Part shown: piece after piece, positions 43,132-53,997 of the stretch | How the letters are laid out: each line of letters opens with the position of its first letter | How positions within the stretch are numbered: position 1 is the stretch's first letter | Assembly (NCBI GenBank): GCA_001792895.1 | Contig: MARA01000026.1 | Coordinates: forward strand, 372,001 to 436,000 | Source: Lentinus brumalis | Lineage: Eukaryota; Basidiomycota; Agaricomycetes; Polyporales; Polyporaceae | Length of the DNA: 64,000 bases | Reading direction: 5' to 3' | Made by a program: the position numbers and the translations under genes | The notes under the pieces: model-generated | The model's database searches: none | What the model was told of the DNA's origin: nothing | What the model saw: the letters and a program-made list of their open reading frames with translations, nothing else

Positions 43132-44035
43132 GATGTCTTCGGGGTCAAGCAAGAAGACGATAGACGTTATCGATACACCGGAAAAGCAGCGAAGAGCAAA
43201 TGAAAGCAAGAGCGAGATGGGCGTCGAGAACAAGCCGTGCCAAGCGCCAGCGGGTCACCCCGGTGATCTGTTGGTCACCGGAGGCAAGTACGGGCCGCTC
43301 AGGCCATGACCAGACCTGCCTCGTCGCCTGTGGCCTTGTTTTCTTACTGAATTCAACAAGTGAAAAACGCGTCTGAGTAGGCCTGAGTTCTCACTCAGTT
43401 GCCATCAAGTAAGTCCCGTCCGTCTGAAGGCTCAGGAACAGCAGCTGGCGCCAACGGGCCGCTGTTCATGCACCTCACGAACAAGACCGAACTCATTACT
43501 CTACATATCAACCGTGACCTTGTCTGTGTCGGACCTTTCAAGCCATCGTAGGTAGTGACAGCCTGTGTACAGACGTGTCTCTAGATGGTTGGGAGGATCC
43601 AGTCCGCGTTGGTCGGCACGAACAGAAGGCGCTAACCACCGAAGTGAATATGCCTTTGACCACAGTAACGACATGAGGCACAGAAAGTAGCTCAGCGACG
43701 CTGCAATATGTTCAGAAAGCAGTACCACGTACCTCGTGCTTCACACCCCCTGACCACAGCATCATGCAGTCGGCATCACCATCTTACTCCAAATTCGGTC
43801 CACTGAGATGGTTCACAGCAGGCAGAAACTGTCACCCATCGGAACGCTCTTTTCCCGAATCACCATCCAGGTCGCAATAGAGAAGACCAGGATGAGTTAA
43901 CGCCTCCCTCAGCTGTGCTGCGATCTACTCTTCGGCTGAGTTGTTCTGCGGCCGCACTTGCGCCGCGAGAGTAATCTAGACCCGAAGCCCTCAGCGTACA
44001 GCAAACTATTCATAAGCAGTCGCCGGTATCAGCGT
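43132..44035. other. Intergenic region upstream of UBC7
   Basis: No gene is seen. It holds the UBC7 promoter; no TATA box is obvious within 150 bp of the ATG. Confidence 0.5.
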
Positions 44036-45080
44036 CATGAGCTTGAATGCGCGATAACGTACTCACCTGCTTCCAGATGCCGAGCTCATCCTTCGAAAGC
44101 GTTACCCGCTTACGGTGACGCAACTCACGCTCAGTGTCAGGCGGAAGGTCACGACAGCCTCCGCCGACGCTCATGAAAGCACGCTGGCGGTGAAACGGGT
44201 CCAGATAACTGAAAGTTCGGAACAGCGCCCCGAAACGGGAACGAAAGACATCATCTGCGCGAAGCACGGGTGAGGCAATTTGTAGTAGTGCGGAACTTCT
44301 CTTGGGTATGCATTCTCAGACTGCGTCATAGAGCACTGGCACAGAACATCAATCATTGCCGTTAGCTAGAAGCCGCCGGAAGGTTTTGGATGGGAAAGTC
44401 GCGGATGCCGAAGGATGAGAAGACACCGCCGCATATGAGAAGCAACAATATACACATAAAAATCCCAGAAAGGAGAGAACGCACCTCTGGAATATACAAC
44501 CTGCGACATAAGGGATGCTGGGGCGGGACTGACTTCCAAGAGTGGTACACGAGCACTAGGCGGTGTACGCCGGAGGCCGTAAGTCTCACACGCAGCACGT
44601 CCAGCTGCTACTGGAGCAAAATCAAGCAGTGATATCAATCGTTCAATTCGCACTTGGGTAGCAGCACATCGTCTCACCTGTGAAAAGAGACAAATCTTCC
44701 TTGTGCAAACCTTGACTGGGCGGGTTCGCTGTCAACCGTAATCGCTGGGAAGGGCCACCTGACTGCTCTTAATGAAAGGTTCAAGGCGATCGGCTCGAGC
44801 GGGTGGGTCATTCTGGATCTGTTCCTCGCGCGACAGTGCCTCTTGTTCAAGCTATGCAATTTCTGTGCATGACATAGCGGCTTACGCTTCTATCCAGTGA
44901 GTACAGAGTTCAGTTACGCACTGGATCCCTGCCGGAGATATCAGTGGCGTCAGGCGTGTCGGAAGCGGTTCACCTTACCTGGTAGCGGCTTGGACCATGA
45001 AAGGACTGGTGCTTCTAGCGTAAATGCTCCTCCTTCGCGCTCGCGCAGCACCAAGATCCGATGAAGGGCTTGTACATAGA
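44036..45080 (-). pseudogene. Remnants of an unrecognised gene
   Basis: Several minus-strand pieces look like former exons but do not join. One (about 44996-45071) reads MMGVYVQALHRILVLREREG and ends at a donor-like GTAAGG. Another near 44750-44860 reads LEQEALSREEQIQNDPPARA but has in-frame stops on both sides. A third (44076-44265) ends ELGIWKQ before GTGAGT. The pieces are in one orientation and order, so a single decayed gene is plausible. I do not recognise the family. Confidence 0.35.
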
Positions 45081-47166
45081 CACCCATCATCTTGGCCCGA
45101 GGCGGATCAAGCTCGGTGGACTGTCCCAATGGACTGTACGTGCGTCTGTAACTGCATCCATGTATGCTGAGAGAATGCTAAGATGATCTGCGTGAGGGCT
45201 GCACGTAGAACGAGACACCAGGACGTACCTTGAGGTCAATCCGGTGATACATACGTAGTGTCCCTGGCGAGCCTCGGGGCTTGAGTTCAACGAATGAACT
45301 GGACTATCGGCGTAGGAGCAAGGGAGATCGGAGTCATCGACCAAGGGTGTCTTCGGGCACGCATTCTGGACCACCAAGTAGCAGCTATAGCCACTTTGGG
45401 AGGGGCGGGTGCGTATAATGCGCGCCGCCAGAAAAGCCATTAGTACGACCACGCCGCTTCACGGTCTGCTTCCATTTCATACGAACGACATTGGGGTGCC
45501 ATAAGCTGATATCGAACTAGCCTGATGGATGTCGGTGTTGTCTCAACAGTGTTTGGCACAACGATGGATCAGACATCGGAGGTGAGGTGGACGAGGGCGC
45601 ATGAGGCTAGGGTCGGGGCCGTAGCTATCCGCGCCTGTCGCACTAGTACGAAATCACTCAGTCAAACTAGGGCTGCGATGGAGCATGCACGTAATGAGCG
45701 CATGATGGGGCATGACAGACAGGGAGTCACGCACATTCTACTTCGTCAGGCAGCTATAGTCCCGCACCTCATGGCTGCTCGCAAGCATGGCCAGGGACAC
45801 CAAGTCTCAATGGAGCTTCCGCATCTTCGGAAAACCGCGTTATCGTCGGTGCGGACGTCTTTCAGGAACGGTGAGCACCGTACTCGCCTCAAGCTTCTCC
45901 ACAAGACCCGAATGATACCTCCCAGAGACGATCCGTTGTCAGCTGCGCGCGGCCGTGTGTCTGGACCCGACTGTGAGCGGGTGCAGAGACTGCAGCTGGA
46001 CTTACCGCGATATTCTCGGAGAGGTGTCGAAAGAGAATTGGAACCAAAGACGTCCCAAAAGACGTCCCTGAGCTGGAATTACAGGAAGCCCATTATCGGC
46101 AACACTTTCCCGCCAAACGATGGTTAACGTACGCGTCAAAGGGGGCGCGGAACTATGCTGCCCAACCTCGACGTCAACTGTTTCGGTCAAGGCGCGCGGC
46201 TCATGAGGTCGGGTCAGATGTGATGCCACTCAATGGACACACATCGACCGTGAGGGGAAGCTTGTCAATAGATGCCTGACCTGTCGCTAAGCTGATGTCT
46301 GCGATAGACAGATGCGCTCAAAAACAGCGGGGCGCCAGCACGGAATGGATATACAAATCCTAACGCCTGGCTTGGACGCTCTGCTGACGATCGACTCTTC
46401 TGCTCGATCCGCCGAGGTGACGCGCATCGTCGTTAGAACAGGCGGCTTTCGAACGTCTTCCTTTATGTGAAACGAAAGCTTGAATGGCCGCCGACCGCCG
46501 GGAGCTCGGCCATGAGAAGGAGGCGCTGTGGGTGGCATGGACCACGCAGAAAAATCGCGTGCATGCTGCAGGGAGAGATTTGTCCGGCTCCACCGACAGG
46601 TACGATTGTAGGGACGATTCGACGGCGAGTTGTAAACTTTGCAGACATCAGTTGGGACGCAGAAGGTCTCACCCGGAGAGGGTACTCGTGCAAACTGAGT
46701 GAACGCGGATAGTAATGTGGTTGTCGAAGAGGACGTAATCGAAGCAGTACTCACTAGACGCGTGGAAGTACCTCCGCTATACCTCTGTCCGGTCGCCCAC
46801 AGCCTGACCCCTAGGCATATGTCTGCTACATAGCTTTGATTGCATGTGTATGTGCTATCCAGGCGGCTAACATGAGGACCGCTCAACCATACGCATAGCA
46901 GGGGCGCTGGTCTACCTGTCGGAATGAGGTAGCTCGGTCTTCGTAGTCGAGTGGCATCTTCGACCTGCTCTTCTGGACAGCGGAACGGTGGCGCCACTGC
47001 GACCTTGAATGCTGCACGGTCCGACGTCCGGACGTCCCTACTGCGCCGCCGCAGTGAGGATACTCTGTAGCAACGGTCAGCGGAATTTGTGACTTCGGAT
47101 CCACGAAGACTCACGAGAGGGCTGGTATCGCAATGGAGGATAGAGTCTACATCGTAATGATATTGG
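45081..47166. other. Gene-poor region between the remnant and the zinc-finger gene
   Basis: A 200-codon plus-strand frame at 45525-46127 has a basic, low-information composition and no domain features. The long minus-strand frame that runs through 46287-47166 is an artefact of the frame break in the zinc-finger gene. Nothing else is supported. Confidence 0.5.
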
Positions 47167-49082
47167 CTACCCTTCGAAGCCGTCTTGCTCTTCATCATCG
47201 TCGCCCTCTTCGCTCTCCTCTTCCAGCGCCGCTTCCGCCTCAGCTTGCGCCTGTGCAGCAGCCGCAGCTTGGGCGATAGCTTGCTCCAGCAGCTTCGTCT
47301 GCTCTTCAGATAGCCATGACAGCGACAGAGGCGGAGGCGTAGCCGTTGATTCTGTCTCCGCAGCTGGTGCAGGTGGTTCCGTTCTTGGCGCGGGCGTGTC
47401 GATCGCCATCGGGCTTCGCTGGCGTCTGTAGCAGTGGGAGGAGGCTCCGGGGCAGCTGTCACTTCCGGAGGGGGAGGGACCGCGGATTGCTGCGCACGAG
47501 CGATGATGCTAGCGAGCGTGGACTGTCCAACGTGCTGGGGGGGCATGGGCGCAGGTGCTGCTGGTGCACCCAAGCCCTTCGACACCTCGGCTTGCAGGAG
47601 CCCATGGATCTGTAACACCATATGCTGAGCCTGGTGTATGATGGCGGGGTCGACTTCGCCTTCCTCCGGACCCATGTGCTCCGCCATCGTCGTCCCAGCG
47701 GACGATGCCGCGATACCATTCCAGAGCTTCGCTCGACGACTGATGTCTTCCTCCCCGTCAGCCTTGTCCACCTCGACCTCCTCGATGTCGGCGTATGCGC
47801 AGGCGGTGTCTACGGCCTCTGCTTCACCTAAACGTCCCTTCCCTTCCGCCGCGCGACCTCTCGCATCCTTATGGCGCTTGATGGCGTCTCTGCGCGAGAA
47901 GATCTTGCTGCACCCCGCGCATCTCCAGGCTTTCTTCTCATGCAAAAGGGTGTGTCGCTTCAGGTCGTGGTTACGCACGAACGACGCAGGGCAGTGCATA
48001 CAGCGGTACGGTCGGTGCTCGAGGGTGTGGAGGCGCTGATGCGTGCGGAGGGAGTAGAGCCGGTGGAACGTCTTAGGGCAGCCGAGGACGAGGCACGGGT
48101 AGACGGCAGTGCCGATGTCAGGTGGGGGAGGGGGAGCCGCACCAGGAGGAACGTGCCATCCCGGGTGAGGAGGAGGGTTGCCAATGTGGATGCCGCTCAG
48201 CACCCCGAGCATCTGGACCAGCCCAGCTAGTTCTTGAAGTGCCTGCATGCGCCCATCTCCGGCACGGGGCGCGGAGGTGACGGCGAACAGAAATACTTGG
48301 TGAAGCTGCAGCTGTATAGGGGATATAACGGAGGGGTTGATTGGATGGGAAGGGGAAGGGGTAGAAGACGTGAGTGCGTGTGTGATGACACGAAGAGCTT
48401 CACCGATCTGGCCCAAAAGGTCGGGCTGGTCCACGGCCATGGGTACGGCGATACGCTTCTGCGGGTACGGCGCGGGGTAGCGGCCCCCCTCGTCTGTCTC
48501 GTCCCGTTTGCGCTTGCCCTTATCGAGCTGTATGGCAGGAGCATCTGAGTTCCGCAGAGAGCCAAAGAGGGCGTCAGACTTGGCGAGAGATAGGACGGCT
48601 TCCGTGAGGACGCGCGCAAGCGGTTTGGAGATGGAGGCAGCAGAGACGCATCGGTTGAAGACGTCAATCAGGTTCCCGCCTTCACTGCCAGGGACTTGAG
48701 ATACTGACATTGTAGAACCGACGATGCCATGCTTCGAGGCAAAAGCAAGAATGCCCCTCATAGTCAACAAAGCCGCCTCCCGCTTCTTCTGCAAAGACGT
48801 TGGCTGCGATAACGTCTCCTGCGGAGGGACAGAAGCATTTTCTGGGGGCTCGGCAGGAGGTGGGTTCGGACTTGCACCTGCAGCGGCAGCCTCTGCTTGC
48901 GCTTTCGCGATGTCCGCCAGAAGTTGGTCTCCGAGTCTCCGAGCCATTGCCTCCGCCTCTGCGTCTAGGTCTTCCGCCTCGTCATACTCCTCTCCCTCTC
49001 CATCCTCGTAGTCTTCCCCTTCATAGTCCTCTTCATCGTTGGTGGGGAGATTGAAGTCGGGCAGCGTGACGGAGGAAGCCAT
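47167..49082 (-). CDS. C2H2 zinc-finger protein, likely transcription factor
   Basis: From ATG 49082 the frame encodes an acidic start (residues 15-45, Asp/Glu/Tyr-rich), an alanine-rich helix, a possible nuclear signal KGKRKRDE near residue 190, and zinc fingers at about 330-352 (CLVLGC...HQRLH) and 361-381 (CMHC...HTLLH). A third finger-like unit follows (CAGCSKIFSRRDAIKRH) in which the final His is not clear. Downstream come a Pro/Ala-rich region and an acidic, coiled-coil-prone end. At 47411-47413 the frame breaks at a GGG (CCC on the coding strand). Adding one base joins SEA to PMAIDTPAPRTEPPAPAAE and ends EEQDGFEG at 47167, giving 638 residues. Without it the frame runs on as nonsense to 46287. 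Two or three fingers suggest DNA binding in the nucleus; targets are unknown. Confidence 0.85.
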
Positions 49083-49685
49083 GAGTCGATCAAGAGAAAA
49101 AGCAGGAAAAGACGACTAGTACAGATGGAAGGACACTTCGAATTCGCCGTCTGACCACTACGCAGTCTGACTCTGGCTCGAGACTCGAGAGGCGAGAGGA
49201 AAGAGAAGGCGCCGTAAAGACGCCCAATTCTGCAAAGATAGTTACATAAGCTCTATTACTCAGAAACTTGATACTGTAAGTACTTACATACTTACTTTGC
49301 GATGGCTCTCTCGAATGGCAGCTTGAGTCTTGAAGACACCCCTACATCGGAGACAGCATACTCATGGCTATACCTGGCGGAATGATTCCCTACTAGAGGT
49401 CATTTTGGCCTGCAAGCGCCTACATGGGAGGGTGAGATGCCCATTCCTTATCGCGGTTACTCTACACCTGCGTATTCCTTAGTAGAGATTCGACTGTATT
49501 CTTGTATGCTCGCGCCGGGGAATCGCATGAGCATGGAGGGTAGGCGTTGTTTGCGATTGTTAGGATCTAAAGCCGTTGACCCCATCAAAATTTCCATTTG
49601 CGGAACAGTGCGTCTCGTCCCTTCTCGTCATGGCTTTGTCCTTCAGGTTACTTTGTCCACCGCCAGGTCTCCAGCTTAGCACCTC
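49083..49685. promoter_or_regulatory. Divergent promoter region of the zinc-finger gene and FIG4
   Basis: About 600 bp between two divergent ATGs. It contains the 12 bp palindrome GTAAGTACTTAC (49276-49287), followed by further ACTTAC repeats up to 49296. No TATA box is clear on either side. Confidence 0.5.
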
Positions 49686-52600
49686 ATGTCTACGCTGCCT
49701 AATGGCAACCCTGCACATCTTCAGACACCCGTGCTTGCGCCTTCGGACTCCAGCGGCACCATAACCCCTGTTTCGCAGCACTCAATCCCGCTGCCGACAG
49801 CCGCGGTGGCCACGATCCCCGACGCTGCTTCACACAAGTCGAAGGATACACATAGCCTCTCTACGACTCTCGCGAACGCGCCTGCATCTGCTAAAGCGAC
49901 CCAGACGCGTCCCGACGACCACTCCTTAACCTTCAACAAGTTCATACTGTACGAGAACAGACTGCGCTTCTACGTCGTCGCGTCCAACACGTCCGACTCG
50001 CGTCATCGCATCATCAAGATTGACCGGACCTCCCAGGACGAACTGGACATAGTCGAGGACGAAGCCGTATACAGCGGCAAGCAAATGAGCGCGATGCTCA
50101 AGATGCTGGAGGACGGGAACAAACAGTGCGGTGGCTTGGGGAAGGCCCGAGTGTTCTTTGGGATTGCTGGTACGTTCTCCTAGCTGTGTCGCCTCGAGTG
50201 ACCATCATGGAAATGGCCTAGCCGGGATAGCTTCTGAGTACGCGAGGGACGAGTTGTGAACGCGAATGGCAACTCGCTCCTCACAGATGCTGCCAGTATA
50301 CTTCACGGGGCTGGTGAGACGTCGCAACTAAGTCCTCTCCGCTGTCACGACCACCTACAAATCCTCTGATCACATACTTTGAGCCGCCTGCACAATCTGC
50401 GGCGACACTGCCCACCTTTCCCAAGAACGTGTGCTCCAACTCGAGCCCGGTGAGACAATCGGGCTGGGACGCGCTACCATTCCACGTCAGATTGCAGCCT
50501 TCGAAGATGCAGATTCCAGAGGGATTCTGCATGAGGTCGGGCACACTGAAGGAGTGGACACTTGAGACATGACGCGTAGTCGTCGATATCCCTCTCCCAG
50601 GATCCGTCAGACACCTGGATTGAGATTCTGATGCATCATCTGTGTAGGCTTCATCAAGTTCACAGCGGGCTGGTACATGATCCTCATCTCGAAGCGTTCT
50701 GTCGTTGCCCTTCTCGGCGGCCACTATGTATATCACTGCGAGAACACGGACATCCTTCCAATCGCGTTCAGCCACAAGGTGGACAAACCCACGGAGGAGG
50801 CGCGTTTGATGAACATCTTCAAACAAGTTGATATGTCGAAGAACTTCTACTTCAGGTTATCTACCAACTCATGTCACCGTAGCTACGCAACTAATACACG
50901 ACACTTCGGCCACGCAGTTATACATATGACCTCACGTCCACCCTGCAACACAATCTGACGCGAAGCGGCCTCAGCCCTTCCCGTCGGTGGTCCATGAACG
51001 ATCGGTTTGCTTGGAATCACCATCTGCTCACGACCGCGTTCCAGGGCTCCTCTCCTCCATCGTCGCGGTCTCATTGGTTGGTACCCTTGATTCATGGGCA
51101 CGTAGACCAAGCTAGTGAGTGAGCAGCATTGACCGTGTGAATGGTTTGTGACTGCTTTTCTTTTGCAGAGCTGACTGTGCTGGGTCGTGTCGTGTTCATC
51201 ACACTGATCGCACGGAGGTCTCGACATCATGCTGGCGCCCGCTACCTGAAGCGTGGCGTGAACGATGAGGTTTGGTGCCAGATTATTGGCGAGAGACCGC
51301 ATATTAACGCGACGTTACCACAGGGCAATGTTGCCAACGAGGTGGAGACAGAGCAGATAGTGTCAGAGACTCTCACGACGCCGTTTTACTACCCTGCCAC
51401 GAAGGACAACGCCAACGGCAGGCCAGGAAGACGGCCGAGCCCGAACTTTACCAGCTATGTCCAGGTACGCATGGGCAGCAATATATCAGTTAGTCGCGGC
51501 TTCTCACCATCTACTGCTTTCAGTACCGTGGAAGTATCCCGCTCTTCTGGACTCAAGAGATCACGGGCGTGCCAGCGAAGCCTCCGATTGAGAGTGAGCT
51601 CGTTCGGGCATGTGACACATGTTCTGGATGATCTGACATATGGATCAGTCCCTGTCATGGACCCCTTCTATACCTCCGCCGCCCGACACTTCGATGACCT
51701 CTTTAAGCGCTACGGAACGCCAGTCATGATCTTGAATCTGATCAAGAAGCGGGAACCTCAGCCGCGAGAATCGAAGTTGTTGGAGGAGTACACACAGTGT
51801 GTTCGGTACCTCAACCAATTCCTGCCCCCTGACAAGCGCATGGTGTACCGTGCCTGGGACATGGCTCGAGCGTACAAGGAGTACGTCGAAGTTCCTCGTG
51901 CCGGGTGTACATTTCCTCACTTGCGTTCCAGGAAGACGCAAGATGTCATTGGCTATTTGGAGGACCTAGCGGAAGAATCCATCCAGATGACTGGGTTCTT
52001 CCACACTGGTCCCGAACCCTTCTCTCACTACTTGCAGAACGATTCGGAGTAAGTTCCCTCTGCATCCGATGTGTACACCCCTGATGGTTTGTCACAGCGG
52101 CGGAGAGTACTCATGGAGAACCACGATGTCTGTCCAGAATGGCGTATGCCGGACTAATTGTGTGGACTGTCTTGATAGGACGAACGCGGCCCAGTTCGTC
52201 TTCGGGAAGCGCGCTCTGGGGCATCAGTTGTACGCTCTCGGTGTCGTCGACACGCCGAACCTTGCTTTCGATTCGGACGCCGTCAACATGCTGACAGAGA
52301 TGTACCATGATCATGGCGACAGTGAGCAGCTCAAACTTCATCCACGCAATGCACGCTGCTCACCGCAAACTGTTAGGTCTTGCATTGCAGTATACAGGCA
52401 GTGCGCTAGTCAACCGGGTAGAGACGTACCGAAGGATGCCTCACTGGAACAGTCATTCACGCGACATCATTGAGAATCTTCGCCGGTTCTACGCCAACTC
52501 CCTGCTAGGTATGTGCCGTGCTCGCGTTGTCTCTCGGGGAAAGCTCATGTTCTTCACATCGGTCATCGTAAGACAACGACAAGCAAGCAGCGATCAACCT

Positions 52601-53534
52601 CTTCCTTGGAGTCCCGTCCGAGAAGACCAGCACTCGGTCTCCGCGGACACGGGGCAATTACCAGAAGTGGTTCACAGATGAGCATCTTGGAACGGCGTAC
52701 CCGCTGGAGGAGTGCGAACAAGCCGTCACGCACTTTGTCAACACTCGCGCGGACTATTGGATTGAGTACTACCGGCCGTTGCTGTTCACGTCGCTGGGGA
52801 AGCACTTTGCGTTCTCCATGAACAGCACTCTCAAGCTGCCTGGGTGAGTCGTGGCGGCGTCGTGCACCAGGCTATCGAGTCGTGGCTGAATTTTCTCGCC
52901 ACACAGCAAGACTGCTCGAGACATCAACATCAGCCCCTTCCTCCCGCACCATACTCATCAACATCCCAAGTAAGCATCCTTGCCCTCCAGGATGCGGTTG
53001 TCGCTCACCACCTCGCAGACTGATGGACGGGGTGCGCCGGTGGATGGGCACGAACCAGGCTAAGGGTTCGCGAAGCTCCCGTATCGACCGGACGCAAGAT
53101 CCCAAGTCAAAGCTGAAGAAGCCCCACGTCGCGCCCGAGTCTCTCCCCGAGACTCTGCCCGAGCTTGTCATGCGACTACTGGACCCAGTCGTGAACGAAG
53201 AGGAGGAGTATCAGGAGTGCGTCTGTTTATGTTCTCTCCCTTCGTGGCCGGGTTACTGACGAGCTGTCCGTATCTACCGCTAAGGTACATCGAGCAGGGA
53301 CAGGAGCTCCTTGTCACGTCCCGAGAAGAGGTATACTATCGGAACCCCATCTACCTCAAGTACCGGGACGCGATCAACCTTTCGCAGGGTCTGCAGGAAC
53401 CGGCCGATCTCAGTGAGAAGGACGAGAAGATCGTCACTGCGTACGTTGACCGGGGGAGCGCTCATGACATTGAGTCGGGGTACACGTCGACGAACTACGA
53501 GAAGATCATTGCGGAACTCACGACGGTGGATTAA
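49686..53534 (+). CDS. FIG4: Polyphosphoinositide phosphatase Fig4 (SAC domain)
   Basis: Removes the 5-phosphate of PI(3,5)P2 on vacuole and endosome membranes and, with Vac14 and Fab1, also sets its synthesis. Thirteen exons: 49686-50169, 50648-50855, 50918-51114, 51169-51464, 51524-51593, 51649-51880, 51932-52048, 52098-52321, 52377-52508, 52573-52843, 52907-52969, 53019-53216 and 53285-53534. They join in frame to 913 residues, the usual Fig4 size. The SAC domain opens [18 protein letters not shown], with [20 protein letters not shown] and [19 protein letters not shown] ([14 protein letters not shown] before it). The catalytic loop CVDCLDRTN (CX5R) is intact, followed by [17 protein letters not shown]. 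The long C-terminal part typical of Fig4, not Sac1, has no transmembrane helices. Intron 1 is 478 nt, about nine times the window norm. Confidence 0.95.
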
Positions 53535-53997
53535 CGATTTATGACGCTTACGACTCTGATGATGTTATGTGTATCGTTAGGATCATGATTGTAATATAGG
53601 TTCGTCGCATTTCATGAGTATCGTCCGGGAGGCCTGGTTCATCTATCATGATATATCGTCTCTACCAGTAATACTACTAGTACTGTACTGTCGCGCATGG
53701 AGCCATAGTATTTCTGCCAGCGCACTCAAGGTGTATGTCAGTGTCATCCGTCCGACGACGGCAAACTGCTACGTGTTTCCGAGATGCCATTTTCCACGTG
53801 CCTCCCCATCAGTTTACGCCAGCGCCATCGCAGCCTCATCCACACCGCCATGACACTTGACAGATGGCAGAACGCGGTCGTCTTCTCCGTCGACCACGGC
53901 GGGCTATATAACGAGCCAGACAGAACAGTCATACTGGCACTCTTCCACCAACCTCCAAGTCAGCACTTTGCACGGCGTCGCTTCGGAGCTCAGCGCC
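53535..53997. other. Intergenic region upstream of the MLKL-N-like gene
   Basis: Holds the FIG4 3' end and the promoter of the next gene. TATATA at 53905-53910 lies 88 bp before the ATG at 53998 and may be the TATA box. No gene is seen. Confidence 0.5.

Noticed and set aside
45525..46127. 200-codon plus-strand open frame
   Set aside because: Low-information basic composition, non-conserved look and no clear promoter; kept only as part of the gene-poor region.
46287..47166. C-terminal extension of the zinc-finger frame to 931 codons
   Set aside because: The frame loses coding character at 47411-47413, while another frame continues with a plausible acidic end and stop at 47167.
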